Numbered from the stretch's first letter, positions 24,879 through 34,662 are shown. The stretch: DNA of 64,000 bases from Streptomyces griseoincarnatus (GCA_014649575.1 BMTH01000015.1:1-64000); one strand, 5' to 3'. Made by a program: numbers and translations. Notes: a model not told the origin generated them from the sequence alone.

Positions 24879-24936
24879 GTGATGCAGGGCACTGCGGGCT
24901 GTCCGGACACGGCTTGCCCGCCTCCGAAGAATTACG

Positions 24937-24950
24937 CAACAATGGCGTTG
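24937..24950. promoter_or_regulatory. SufR operator, CAAC-N6-GTTG
   Basis: CAAC-AATGGC-GTTG is a perfect match to the palindrome I recall being described for Streptomyces SufR at its own operon. Its last G is the first base of the proposed sufR GTG start, so bound SufR would sit over the translation start and probably the transcription start. Confidence 0.75.
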
Positions 24951-25663
24951 TGAAAAACGTTGGCGAGGCGTCCCACGAGGAGCTGGCAACCGGTGAGCGG
25001 TCCACCCGCAACCGCGTCGCCCGCTCCATCCTGGACCACGGCCCGTCGACCGTCGCCGAACTGGCCGGGCGGCTGAAGCTCACCCAGGCGGCCGTGCGCC
25101 GCCACCTCGACGCCCTGGCCGCGGACAACGTCGTGGAGGCCCGCGACCGGCGGGTGTACGGCACGCGCTCGCGCGGGCGTCCGGCCAAGGTGTTCGCCCT
25201 GACCGACTGCGGCCGGGACGCCTTCGACCAGTCCTACGACAAGCTCGCGGTGGACGCGCTGCGCTGGATCGGCGAGCGGGAGGGCGGCAGCGACGCCATC
25301 GCCGCGTTCGCCCGGGCCCGGATCGCCGCCCAGGCGGGCGCCTACCGCAAGGCCGTCGAGGCCGTACCGCCCGAGAAGCGCACGGAGGCCCTGGCCAAGG
25401 CGCTCAGCGCGGACGGGTACGCTGCGACCGCGCGCAGCGCACCGGTCGGCGAGCAGCTCTGCCAGCACCACTGCCCGGTCGCCCACGCCGCCGAACAGTT
25501 CCCACAGCTCTGCGAGGCCGAGACGGAATTTTTCGCCGAGCTCCTCGGTACTCACGTACAGCGGCTGGCGACGATCGCGCACGGCGACGGCGTCTGCACG
25601 ACGTTCATCCCCAAGATTTCCCACAACGCATCTGCAAGCACGTCCGGGAGGAACCCCGCATGA
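24950..25663 (+). CDS. sufR: SufR, Fe-S-sensing repressor of the suf operon
   Basis: ArsR/DeoR-like winged-helix regulator of about 237 aa that senses cluster status and represses suf genes. The N-terminal HTH lies at residues ~20-75 (ILDHGPSTVAELAGRLKLTQAAVRRHL, then RRVYGTRSRGRPAKVF as the wing). The C-terminal half holds three cysteines, C171-x3-C175-x12-C188, the spacing expected for [4Fe-4S] binding. GTG 24950 is chosen by homology and has no ribosome site; a TTG at 24914 is the alternative. The stop overlaps sufB as ATGA. It is the first gene of sufR-B-D-Rieske-C-S-U-T. Confidence 0.9.
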   Translation: MKNVGEASHEELATGERSTRNRVARSILDHGPSTVAELAGRLKLTQAAVRRHLDALAADNVVEARDRRVYGTRSRGRPAKVFALTDCGRDAFDQSYDKLAVDALRWIGEREGGSDAIAAFARARIAAQAGAYRKAVEAVPPEKRTEALAKALSADGYAATARSAPVGEQLCQHHCPVAHAAEQFPQLCEAETEFFAELLGTHVQRLATIAHGDGVCTTFIPKISHNASASTSGRNPA

Positions 25664-27081
25664 CTCTCCCCACGGAGACTGCCCACCCCGAGCTGGAGGG
25701 TCTGGGCACCTACGAATACGGCTGGGCCGACCGTGACGAGGCCGGTGCGTCGGCGCGCCGCGGCCTGAACGAGGAAGTCGTCCGGGACATCTCCTCGAAG
25801 AAGGACGAGCCGGAGTGGATGACGAAGCTCCGCCTCAAGGGCCTGCGCCTGTTCGAGAAGAAGCCCATGCCGAACTGGGGCTCCGACCTCTCCGGCATCG
25901 ACTTCGACAACATCAAGTACTTCGTGCGGTCGACGGAGAAGCAGGCGGAGTCCTGGGAGGACCTCCCCGAGGACATCAAGAACACCTACGACAAGCTGGG
26001 CATCCCCGAAGCCGAGAAGAAGCGCCTCGTCGCCGGTGTCGCCGCCCAGTACGAGTCGGAGGTCGTCTACCACCAGATCCGCGAGGACCTGGAGGAGCAG
26101 GGCGTCATCTTCCTCGACACCGACACCGCCCTGAAGGAGCACCCGGAGCTCTTCAAGGAGTACTTCGGCACGGTCATCCCGGCCGGTGACAACAAGTTCG
26201 CCGCGCTGAACACCGCCGTGTGGTCCGGCGGCTCCTTCATCTACGTGCCGAAGGGCGTGCACGTCGAGATCCCGCTCCAGGCCTACTTCCGGATCAACAC
26301 CGAGAACATGGGCCAGTTCGAGCGGACCCTGATCATCGTCGACGAGGGCGCCTACGTGCACTACGTCGAGGGCTGCACCGCGCCGATCTACAAGTCGGAC
26401 TCGCTGCACTCCGCGGTCGTCGAGATCATCGTCAAGAAGAACGCCCGCTGCCGCTACACGACCATCCAGAACTGGTCGAACAACGTCTACAACCTGGTCA
26501 CCAAGCGCGCCGTGGCCTACGAGGGCGCGACCATGGAGTGGGTCGACGGCAACATCGGCTCCAAGGTGACGATGAAGTACCCGGCCGTGTACCTGATGGG
26601 CGAGCACGCCAAGGGCGAGACCCTGTCCATCGCCTTCGCGGGCGAGGGCCAGCACCAGGACGCCGGCGCCAAGATGGTCCACATGGCCCCGAACACCTCG
26701 TCGAACATCGTCTCCAAGTCGGTGGCGCGCGGTGGCGGCCGGACCTCCTACCGCGGTCTCATCGAGATCGGCGAGGGCGCCCCGGGCTCCAAGTCCAACG
26801 TGCTGTGCGACGCGCTGCTGGTGGACACCATCTCCCGCTCGGACACCTACCCCTACGTGGACGTCCGCGAGGACGACGTGTCCATGGGCCACGAGGCGAC
26901 CGTCTCCAAGGTCTCCGAGGACCAGCTCTTCTACCTGATGAGCCGTGGCCTGTCCGAGGACGAGGCGATGGCGATGATCGTGCGCGGCTTCGTCGAGCCG
27001 ATCGCCAAGGAGCTGCCGATGGAGTACGCGCTCGAGCTCAACCGGCTGATCGAGCTCCAGATGGAAGGCGCGGTCGGCTGA
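25660..27081 (+). CDS. sufB: Fe-S cluster scaffold subunit SufB
   Basis: 473-aa scaffold subunit of the SufBC(D) complex. The right-handed beta-helix core is typical: AVWSGGSFIYVPKGVHVEIPLQAYFRI, then QFERTLIIVDEGAYVHYVEGC with a conserved Cys, RYTTIQNWSNNVYNLVTKRA, and C-terminal SRGLSEDEAMAMIVRGFVEP. No intein is present, unlike several mycobacterial SufB genes. ATG 25660 overlaps the sufR stop. A 79-base gap precedes sufD. Confidence 0.97.
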   Translation: MTLPTETAHPELEGLGTYEYGWADRDEAGASARRGLNEEVVRDISSKKDEPEWMTKLRLKGLRLFEKKPMPNWGSDLSGIDFDNIKYFVRSTEKQAESWEDLPEDIKNTYDKLGIPEAEKKRLVAGVAAQYESEVVYHQIREDLEEQGVIFLDTDTALKEHPELFKEYFGTVIPAGDNKFAALNTAVWSGGSFIYVPKGVHVEIPLQAYFRINTENMGQFERTLIIVDEGAYVHYVEGCTAPIYKSDSLHSAVVEIIVKKNARCRYTTIQNWSNNVYNLVTKRAVAYEGATMEWVDGNIGSKVTMKYPAVYLMGEHAKGETLSIAFAGEGQHQDAGAKMVHMAPNTSSNIVSKSVARGGGRTSYRGLIEIGEGAPGSKSNVLCDALLVDTISRSDTYPYVDVREDDVSMGHEATVSKVSEDQLFYLMSRGLSEDEAMAMIVRGFVEPIAKELPMEYALELNRLIELQMEGAVG

Positions 27082-27160
27082 CACCGGCCAGGGGCGGCCA
27101 CCGGCCGCCCCGCCGTTCCGTCAAGCCCCTTACGTAAGGAAAGCGAGCACTACGACAGCC

Positions 27161-28345
27161 ATGGCTGAGGCTCAGAACATCCCCGTGGGTTCCACGACCG
27201 CGGGCTCGATCGCGGTCGCCGCCGAGTCGACCGTCGCCACGCGCATGAGCGCGCCCCCCTCCTTCGACGTGGCGGACTTCCCCGTCCCCCACGGCCGTGA
27301 GGAGGAGTGGCGGTTCACCCCGCTGGAGCGGCTGCGCGGGCTCCACGACGGCACCGCCGCCGCCACCGACGCGGGCCTCAAGGTCGCCGTCGAGGCGCCC
27401 GAGGGCGTCACCGTCGAGACCGTCGGCCGCGACGACGCCCGGCTCGGCCGCACCGGCGCCCCGGTGGACCGCGTCGCCGCCCAGGCGTACTCGGCCTTCA
27501 CCCAGGCGTCGGTCGTGACCGTGCCGAAGGAGACCGTCCTCACCGAGCCGATCCGCATCACGGTGCACGGCGAGGGCGGCACCGCCTTCGGCCACCAGGT
27601 CGTCGAGCTGGGCGCCTTCGCCGAAGCCCTCGTGGTCATCGACCACACCGGCGACGCGGTGCTCGCCGCCAACGTCGAGTACGTCCTCGGCGACGGCGCC
27701 AAGCTCACCGTGGTGTCCGTCCAGGACTGGGACGACAAGGCCGTGCACGTCGCCCAGCACAACGCCCTCGTCGGCCGCGACGCCTCCTTCAAGTCGGTCG
27801 TCGTGACCTTCGGCGGCGACGTCGTCCGTCTGCACCCGCGCGTCACCTACGCGGGCACCGGCGGCGAGGCCGAGCTGTTCGGCCTGTACTTCACGGACGC
27901 CGGCCAGCACCAGGAGCACCGCCTCCTGGTCGACCACAACGTCCCGCACTGCAAGTCCAACGTCGTCTACAAGGGCGCGCTGCAGGGCGACGACGCGCAC
28001 GCCGTGTGGATCGGCGACGTGCTCATCGAGGCCAAGGCCGAGGGCACCGACACCTACGAGATGAACCGCAACCTGGTCCTCACGGACGGCGCGCGGGTCG
28101 ACTCGGTGCCGAACCTGGAGATCGAGACCGGCGAGATCGTCGGCGCCGGCCACGCCTCCGCGACCGGCCGCTTCGACGACGAGCAGCTCTTCTACCTGAT
28201 GGCCCGCGGCATCCCCGAGAAGGACGCCCGCCGTCTGGTGGTCCGGGGCTTCTTCGCCGAGCTCGTCCAGCAGATCGGCGTCCCCGACATCGAGGAGCGC
28301 CTGATCGCCAAGATCGAGGAGGAGCTGGAGGCAGCGGTCGCATGA
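27161..28345 (+). CDS. sufD: Fe-S assembly subunit SufD
   Basis: 394-aa partner of SufB in the SufBCD complex. The C-terminal half shares the beta-helix fold: QHQEHRLLVDHNVPHCKSNVVYKG contains the conserved His/Cys region, followed by FYLMARGIPEKDARRLVVRGFFAEL, which mirrors the end of SufB. The N-terminal helical part is variable. Its stop overlaps the Rieske gene start as ATGA. Confidence 0.95.
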   Translation: MAEAQNIPVGSTTAGSIAVAAESTVATRMSAPPSFDVADFPVPHGREEEWRFTPLERLRGLHDGTAAATDAGLKVAVEAPEGVTVETVGRDDARLGRTGAPVDRVAAQAYSAFTQASVVTVPKETVLTEPIRITVHGEGGTAFGHQVVELGAFAEALVVIDHTGDAVLAANVEYVLGDGAKLTVVSVQDWDDKAVHVAQHNALVGRDASFKSVVVTFGGDVVRLHPRVTYAGTGGEAELFGLYFTDAGQHQEHRLLVDHNVPHCKSNVVYKGALQGDDAHAVWIGDVLIEAKAEGTDTYEMNRNLVLTDGARVDSVPNLEIETGEIVGAGHASATGRFDDEQLFYLMARGIPEKDARRLVVRGFFAELVQQIGVPDIEERLIAKIEEELEAAVA

Positions 28346-28659
28346 CCTTCGTACGCGTCTGTGGACTGGGCGAGCTGGAGGAGGACACCCCCAAGCGGGT
28401 GGAACTCGACGGCACGCCGGTCTCCGTCGTGCGCACCGAGGGAGAGGTGTTCGCGATCAACGACATCTGCTCGCACGCGAACGTGTCCCTCTCGGAGGGC
28501 GAAGTCGACGACTGCCACATCGAGTGCTGGCTGCACGGCTCGCGCTTCGACCTCCGTTCCGGCAAGCCCGACGCCCTCCCGGCGACGCGCCCCGTCCCCG
28601 TATACCCCGTAAAGATCGAAGGGGACGACGTGCTCGTCTCCCTCACCCAGGAGTCCTGA
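28342..28659 (+). CDS. Rieske-type [2Fe-2S] ferredoxin in the suf operon
   Basis: 105-aa soluble Rieske protein like the ferredoxin subunits of ring-hydroxylating dioxygenases. Cluster ligands are CSH (residues 44-46) and CWLH (64-67 by approximate count), the C-x-H...C-x2-H pattern. It overlaps sufD by ATGA and sits seven bases before sufC. It likely supplies electrons to cluster assembly or is itself a first client; that is inference from position. It is not an oxygenase component here, since no oxygenase gene adjoins. Confidence 0.9.
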   Translation: MTFVRVCGLGELEEDTPKRVELDGTPVSVVRTEGEVFAINDICSHANVSLSEGEVDDCHIECWLHGSRFDLRSGKPDALPATRPVPVYPVKIEGDDVLVSLTQES

Positions 28660-28666
28660 GGCACCC

Positions 28667-29427
<761 letters not shown>

Positions 29428-29431
<4 letters not shown>

Positions 29432-30684
29432 CACAGCTGCCGGGCCTCCTCGACACCGAGGCGATCCGCAAGGACTTCCCCATCCTGGACCGGCAGGTCC
29501 ACGACGGGCGCAAGCTCGTGTACCTGGACAACGCGGCGACCAGCCAGAAGCCGCGCCAGGTGCTGGACGCCCTCGGCGAGTACTACGAGCGCTACAACGC
29601 CAACGTCCACCGCGGTGTGCATGTGCTCGCCGAGGAGGCCACGGCGCTGTACGAGGGTGCGCGCGACAAGGTCGCGGAGTTCGTCAACGCGCCCTCGCGC
29701 GACGAGGTGATCTTCACCAAGAACGCCTCCGAGTCGCTCAACCTCGTGGCCAACATGCTCGGCTGGGCCGACGAGCCCTACCGGGTGGACCACGAGACCG
29801 AGATCGTCATCACGGAGATGGAGCACCACTCCAACATCGTGCCGTGGCAGCTGCTCGCGCAGCGCACGGGCGCGAAGCTGAAGTGGTTCGGTCTCACCGA
29901 CGACGGCCGCCTCGACCTGTCCAACATCGACGAGGTCATCACCGAGAAGACGAAGATCGTCTCCTTCGTGCTGGTGTCCAACATCCTGGGCACGGTCAAC
30001 CCGGTCGAGGCCATCGTGCGCCGCGCCCAGGAGGTCGGCGCCCTGGTGTGCGTCGACGCCTCCCAGGCCGCGCCGCACATGCCGCTGGACGTGCAGGCCC
30101 TCCAGGCCGACTTCGTGGCCTTCACCGGCCACAAGATGTGCGGCCCGACCGGCATCGGCGTCCTGTGGGGCCGCCAGGAGCTGCTGGAGGACCTGCCTCC
30201 GTTCCTCGGCGGCGGCGAGATGATCGAGACCGTGTCGATGAGCTCGTCGACGTACGCCCCCGCCCCGCACAAGTTCGAGGCGGGCACCCCGCCGATCGCC
30301 CAGGCGGTCGGGCTCGGCGCGGCGATCGACTACCTGTCGGGCATCGGCATGGACAAGATCCTCGCTCACGAGCACGCCATCACCGAGTACGCCGTCAAGC
30401 GGCTCCTCGAGGTGCCGGACCTGCGCATCATCGGTCCGGCCACCGCCGAGGACCGCGGCGCCGCGATCTCCTTCACCCTCGGGGACATCCACCCGCACGA
30501 CGTGGGCCAGGTCCTCGACGAGCAGGGCATCGCGGTCCGGGTCGGACACCACTGCGCCCGCCCCGTCTGCCTGCGGTACGGAATTCCTGCGACCACGCGG
30601 GCGTCGTTCTATCTGTACTCCACGCCGGCGGACATCGACGCACTGGTCGACGGTCTGGAGCACGTACGGAACTTCTTCGGATGA
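29428..30684 (+). CDS. sufS: Cysteine desulfurase SufS
   Basis: PLP enzyme removing sulfur from cysteine and passing it to SufU; 418 aa. The PLP lysine is in FTGHKMCGPTGIGVLWG. The persulfide-carrying cysteine is in RVGHHCARPVC near the C-terminus, the group II/SufS arrangement. EMEHHSNIVPWQL and VDASQAAPHMPLD carry cofactor-binding His/Asp. GTG start overlapping the sufC stop. sufU follows after 11 bases. Confidence 0.96.
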
Positions 30685-30695
30685 GGGGCTGAGGC

Positions 30696-31160
30696 GTGAA
30701 GCTGGACTCCATGTACCAGGACGTCATCCTGGACCACTACAAGAACCCGCACGGGCGGGGTCTCCGGGACGGCGACGCCGAGGTGCACCACGTCAACCCG
30801 ACGTGCGGCGACGAGATCACGCTGCGCGTGAAGTACGACGGCACGACCATCAGCGACGTCAGTTACGAGGGCCAGGGCTGTTCCATCAGCCAGGCGTCCG
30901 CGTCCGTGCTGAACGACCTGCTGGTCGGCAAGGACCTCGCCGAGGCGCAGAAGATCCAGGGCACGTTCCTGGAGCTGATGCAGTCCAAGGGGAAGATCGA
31001 GCCCGACGACGCGATGGAGGAGGTGCTGGAGGACGCGATCGCGTTCGCCGGCGTCTCCAAGTACCCCGCGCGGGTCAAGTGCGCCCTCCTGAGCTGGATG
31101 GCGTGGAAGGACGCGTCGGCCCAGGCGCTGGGCGCCGACGCCGAAAGGACTACGGCATGA
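30696..31160 (+). CDS. sufU: SufU, zinc-dependent sulfur acceptor/scaffold
   Basis: 154-aa IscU-like protein that takes sulfur from SufS. The three conserved cysteines are in NPTCGDEI, GQGCSISQAS and VKCALLSW, with the Asp of the CGD motif. The region between the second and third Cys is longer than in IscU, which marks the SufU type. GTG start. Its stop overlaps the DUF59 gene by ATGA. Confidence 0.95.
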   Translation: MKLDSMYQDVILDHYKNPHGRGLRDGDAEVHHVNPTCGDEITLRVKYDGTTISDVSYEGQGCSISQASASVLNDLLVGKDLAEAQKIQGTFLELMQSKGKIEPDDAMEEVLEDAIAFAGVSKYPARVKCALLSWMAWKDASAQALGADAERTTA

Positions 31161-31489
31161 GCGAGACCGTGGAGATGAAGCCGGCCTCGGAGGAGGAGCT
31201 CCGCGAGGCCCTGATGGACGTCGTCGACCCCGAGCTGGGCATCGACGTCGTCAACCTGGGCCTGATCTACGGCATCCACGTGGACGACTCCAACGTGGCG
31301 ACCGTCGACATGACGCTGACGTCGGCGGCCTGCCCGCTGACCGACGTCATCGAGGACCAGGCGAAGTCCGCCACGGACGGCCTGGTCAGCGAGTTGCGGA
31401 TCAACTGGGTCTGGATGCCGCCGTGGGGCCCGGACAAGATCACGGACGACGGCCGTGAGCAGCTGCGGGCGCTGGGCTTCAACGTCTGA
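31157..31489 (+). CDS. sufT: SufT, MIP18/DUF59 Fe-S maturation protein
   Basis: 110-aa single-domain DUF59 protein that helps deliver clusters to apo-proteins. Family motifs: LMDVVDPELGIDVVNLGLIYGI at residues ~16-37, LTSAACPLTDVIEDQ with the conserved Cys, and VWMPPWGPDKITDDGREQLRALGF at the end. It is the last gene of the operon; a terminator follows 23 bases later. Confidence 0.92.
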   Translation: MSETVEMKPASEEELREALMDVVDPELGIDVVNLGLIYGIHVDDSNVATVDMTLTSAACPLTDVIEDQAKSATDGLVSELRINWVWMPPWGPDKITDDGREQLRALGFNV

Positions 31490-31512
31490 GCCTGCCGCAC
31501 ACACGGATCGAC

Positions 31513-31540
31513 GGCGACGTCCCCTTCGGGGGGCGTCGCC
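31513..31540 (+). terminator. Terminator of the suf operon
   Basis: GGCGACG-t-CCCC / TTC / GGGG-gg-CGTCGCC forms a near-perfect stem of about 11-12 bp with a three-base loop, 23 bases after sufT. Confidence 0.75.
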
Positions 31541-31568
31541 GTTCTCGTGCTGCCTCGGAGGCTTCGTT

Positions 31569-31584
31569 GTGTACGCTCGTACAC
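31569..31584. promoter_or_regulatory. Perfect palindrome GTGTACG-CT-CGTACAC, candidate TetR operator
   Basis: Two 7-bp arms with a two-base centre lie directly against the ATG of the SMR gene (31585). They overlap a TACGCT -10-like hexamer (31572-31577) that ends seven bases before that ATG. The TetR regulator is the next gene. The placement fits repression of a leaderless transcript. Confidence 0.8.
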
Positions 31585-31905
31585 ATGGGATACCTGCTGC
31601 TGGCCGGGGCCATCGCCGCCGAGGTGTGCGCCACCACCGCCATGAAGTACAGCGACGGTTTCAGCAGGCTCTGGCCCTCCCTGCTGACCCTGCTGGGCTA
31701 CGTCGTCTCCTTCGCCCTCCTCGCGCAGACCCTGCGCACCGTGGCCGTCGGCACCGCCTACGCCATCTGGGCGGGCGTGGGCACCGCCGCCATCGCGACC
31801 ATCGGGATCCTGTTCCTGGGTGAGGGGATGACGGTCGCCAAGGCCGTCGGCATCGGGCTGATCATCGTCGGCGTGGTGGTGCTGAACCTGGGCGGTGCGC
31901 ACTGA
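31585..31905 (+). CDS. Small multidrug resistance (SMR) efflux protein
   Basis: 106-aa membrane protein with four predicted helices, a proton-coupled exporter of cationic or guanidinium compounds that works as a dimer. The essential glutamate is E13 in AGAIAAEVCATTAMKYS, and helix 3 carries GTAYAIWAGVGTA. ATG 31585 fits the family N-terminus but has no ribosome site. A TTG at 31567 has GGAGG five bases upstream and would add six residues. It shares one base with the following TetR gene. Confidence 0.9.
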   Translation: MGYLLLAGAIAAEVCATTAMKYSDGFSRLWPSLLTLLGYVVSFALLAQTLRTVAVGTAYAIWAGVGTAAIATIGILFLGEGMTVAKAVGIGLIIVGVVVLNLGGAH

Positions 31906-32495
31906 TGGCGGGGCGCCGGCACGACCCGGAGCGGCGGCAGCGGATCATCGACGCGGCGATCCGGGTGGTCGGCCGCAGCGGCATCGCAGGACTCACCCAC
32001 CGCAGCGTGGCCCAGGAGGCGGACGTGCCGCTCGGGTCCACCACGTACCACTTCAAGACCCTCGACGAGCTGATGGTGGCCGCCCTGCGCCAGGCCAACG
32101 AGGGCTTCGCCAAGGTGATCGCCTCACGCGGCGGCCTGGAGGACCCGCGGACCGACCTGGCCGCCGAGCTGGCGGCGCTGACGGGGGAGTGGCTGGGCGG
32201 TGAGCGCACGGGCGTGGAGCTGGAGTACGAGCTGTATCTGGCGGCGCTGCGGCGCCCGGCCCTGCGCCCGGTCGCCGCCGAGTGGTGCGAGGACGTCGCC
32301 GCGGTGCTGTCCCGCCGTACGGACCCGGTGACGGCGCGGGCCCTGGTCGCCCTGATGGACGGCATCTGCCTCCAGGTGCTGCTGACGGGGACGCCGTACG
32401 ACGAGGGGTACGCGCGGGAGGTGCTGGGGCGGCTGCTGCCGGGGGACGGCGGTCCCGGGACGGGTGCCCGAGGGGTGTCCGGGACCGGCACCTGA
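31905..32495 (+). CDS. TetR-family regulator of the SMR gene
   Basis: 196-aa repressor with an N-terminal HTH: RIIDAAIRVVGRSGIAGLTHRSVAQEADVPLGSTTYHF at residues ~13-50. The C-terminal ligand domain is of the TetR_C type. The start overlaps the SMR stop by one base (TGATG), so the two genes are one transcript and the repressor controls itself through the palindrome at 31569-31584. The ligand is probably an SMR substrate. Confidence 0.9.
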   Translation: MAGRRHDPERRQRIIDAAIRVVGRSGIAGLTHRSVAQEADVPLGSTTYHFKTLDELMVAALRQANEGFAKVIASRGGLEDPRTDLAAELAALTGEWLGGERTGVELEYELYLAALRRPALRPVAAEWCEDVAAVLSRRTDPVTARALVALMDGICLQVLLTGTPYDEGYAREVLGRLLPGDGGPGTGARGVSGTGT

Positions 32496-32549
32496 GATGC
32501 GGGCGGCACCGGTTCGCGTCCGGTGCCACCGGCCGGTTAGGTTGCCCTC

Positions 32550-33539
32550 ATGACCGACACGACTGCTCAGAGCACCACCGGCGCAGTGGCCGCCGGCCTC
32601 GCCACCGTCGCCGCCGACGGCACCGTCCTCGACACCTGGTTCCCGGCCCCCGAGCTCGCCGCCGAGCCCGGCCCGTCCGGCACCGAGCGGCTCTCCGCCG
32701 AACAGGCGGCGAAGCTGCTGGGCGGCGGCGCCACCGCCGCGGTCGGCCCGGACCCGCGCCGGGGCGTCGAGGTCGTCGCGGTCCGCACGGTCATCTCCTC
32801 CCTGGACGCCAAGCCGGTCGACGCGCACGACGTCTACCTGCGGCTGCACCTGCTCTCCCACCGTCTCGTGAAGCCGCACGGCCAGAATCTGGACGGCATC
32901 TTCGCCCACCTCGCCAATGTCGCCTGGACCTCGCTGGGTCCGGTCGCCGTGGACGAGCTGGAGAAGGTGCGGCTGAACGCCCGCGCGGAGGGTCTGCACC
33001 TCCAGGTGACGTCCGTGGACAAGTTCCCGCGCATGACGGACTACGTGGCCCCCAAGGGCGTGCGTATCGCCGACGCCGACCGGGTCCGCCTCGGCGCGCA
33101 CCTCGCCGAGGGCACCACCGTGATGCACGAGGGCTTCGTCAACTTCAACGCCGGCACGCTCGGCACGTCGATGGTCGAGGGCCGCATCTCGGCGGGCGTC
33201 GTCATCGGCGACGGCTCCGACATCGGCGGCGGCGCGTCCACGATGGGCACCCTGTCGGGCGGCGGCAACGTCCGCATCTCGATCGGCGAGCGCTGCCTGG
33301 TCGGCGCGGAGGCGGGCGTGGGCATCGCCCTCGGCGACGAGTGCGTGGTCGAGGCCGGCCTCTACGTCACCGCGGGCACCCGGGTGACGATGCCCGACGG
33401 CCAGGTCGTCAAGGCCCGCGAACTCTCCGGCGCCTCCAACATCCTCTTCCGCCGCAACTCGGAGACGGGCCGTGTGGAGGCCCGCCCGAACAACGCGGTG
33501 TGGGGCGGCCTGAACGAGGTGCTGCACAGCCACAACTGA
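32550..33539 (+). CDS. dapD: 2,3,4,5-tetrahydropyridine-2,6-dicarboxylate N-succinyltransferase
   Basis: Succinylates tetrahydrodipicolinate in lysine/meso-diaminopimelate synthesis; 329 aa, the actinobacterial group. The C-terminal left-handed beta-helix is clear in hexapeptide-like turns (RIADADRVRLGAHLAEGTTVMHEGFVNFNAGT, SAGVVIGDGSDIGGGAS, GERCLVGAEAGVGIALGDECVVEAG). A TAGGTT hexamer ends six bases before the ATG with no ribosome site, suggesting a leaderless mRNA. dapA lies 2 kb downstream on the other strand. Confidence 0.95.
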   Translation: MTDTTAQSTTGAVAAGLATVAADGTVLDTWFPAPELAAEPGPSGTERLSAEQAAKLLGGGATAAVGPDPRRGVEVVAVRTVISSLDAKPVDAHDVYLRLHLLSHRLVKPHGQNLDGIFAHLANVAWTSLGPVAVDELEKVRLNARAEGLHLQVTSVDKFPRMTDYVAPKGVRIADADRVRLGAHLAEGTTVMHEGFVNFNAGTLGTSMVEGRISAGVVIGDGSDIGGGASTMGTLSGGGNVRISIGERCLVGAEAGVGIALGDECVVEAGLYVTAGTRVTMPDGQVVKARELSGASNILFRRNSETGRVEARPNNAVWGGLNEVLHSHN

Positions 33540-33575
33540 CGGCCGGCGGCCGTCACACGAGCCGCAGTCGTTGTC

Positions 33576-33616
33576 GAGCGCCCTTCCACGTCCCGAGGAC
33601 GGCTGGGAGGGCGCTC
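33576..33616. terminator. Composite hairpin downstream of dapD
   Basis: A 9-bp stem GAGCGCCCT/AGGGCGCTC (33576-33584 with 33608-33616) encloses a smaller GTCC-CGA-GGAC hairpin, 36 bases after the dapD stop. Confidence 0.65.
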
Positions 33617-33681
33617 ATCCATGTGAGCGGGACGGGCCGGGGGCCTCGTCGTTCGTGCGGCGTGTGTTTGACTCTCCGGTC

Positions 33682-34662
33682 ATGGGCGATCAGGAACTGC
33701 TCGACGCCGTGGACCTCTTGGCGCGGCCGGGCGGGCGCGAGTTGGTGTGTGCGCGGGCCGGGCACGGGGCGGGCCATGTGTGTCTGGTGACCTCCGACGC
33801 GGTCGACCTGTCCGCTCTCCGCAGGGAGTTCAGCCGTCGGTACGGGCAGCTGCGCAATCTCGTCATGGGAGGTCACGCCGATCCCAAGGTGACCGGGCGG
33901 ACCGGGCTGCCGCTTCTCGCGCCGTTCGGTGCGGAGTTGGCCGAGATGCGCGGGTGGGCGTGCGGCGACCGGTGGATCGGCTGCGGTGCGGTGCGTGCCG
34001 GGGACGGCGTACAGGTGGTGGTGCTCGTGGCGGAGCGGGACGCACCGCCGTCGGAGGAACCGCCGGAGGAGATCGTCCGGGTGGTCCCACCTCGTCGTGG
34101 CACAAGCTCGGACGACGCTCGTGCGTGGGTGCGGCGAGTGCTCGATCTGACCGGGTGGGAGCCGCTGGGGCTCTCCGTCGACTGGGCGACGGTCGAGAAA
34201 GAGCTGGGAGTGCCGCTGCCGGCGGACTACAAGGAGCTCGCCGAGGCGTTCGGCGGCGGTGTCTTCAGTGAGTCCGTCTACTTCATGGGCTGCGGCGCGG
34301 GCGTCTCGTTCGGCCTGCCCGCACAGTGGCGGGCCGCGCTGTCGGCCGACCGGGACGGCACGTACGGAAGCCTTTCTGCGGCCGGGCCGTACGACGCATA
34401 CACGCCGGGCGGCAAGGGGGTCGTCACGTGGGGCTCCACCGAGTGGGCCGATCAGTACTGCTGGCTGATCGACGCCGAGCGGACGGGCCACTGTCCCGTC
34501 CTCGCGCGGTCCCATGATCCCGGGCCCTGGTACCGGTACGACATGTCCACCGCCGAGTTCCTCCACCGCGTCCTCGCCGATGCCGACTTCCGGCCGTTCG
34601 GCATCGCGCGGTACGACCTCGGCGCGACGTTCCTGCCCGGCTCCGACGGCCGGCCGCTGTGA
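33682..34662 (+). CDS. SMI1/KNR4 (SUKH) family protein
   Basis: 326-aa soluble protein with a SUKH domain in the C-terminal half: EKELGVPLPADYKELAEAFGGGVFSESVYFMG from about residue 172, then WGSTEWADQYCWLIDAE and a C-terminal STAEFLHRVL. The N-terminal ~150 residues (MGDQELLDAVDLLARPGG...) are an uncharacterised alpha/beta domain. SUKH proteins often act as immunity proteins against secreted or contact toxins. No toxin gene is visible nearby, so this is an orphan. ATG 33682 chosen from the first likely start; no strong ribosome site. Confidence 0.75.
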   Translation: MGDQELLDAVDLLARPGGRELVCARAGHGAGHVCLVTSDAVDLSALRREFSRRYGQLRNLVMGGHADPKVTGRTGLPLLAPFGAELAEMRGWACGDRWIGCGAVRAGDGVQVVVLVAERDAPPSEEPPEEIVRVVPPRRGTSSDDARAWVRRVLDLTGWEPLGLSVDWATVEKELGVPLPADYKELAEAFGGGVFSESVYFMGCGAGVSFGLPAQWRAALSADRDGTYGSLSAAGPYDAYTPGGKGVVTWGSTEWADQYCWLIDAERTGHCPVLARSHDPGPWYRYDMSTAEFLHRVLADADFRPFGIARYDLGATFLPGSDGRPL

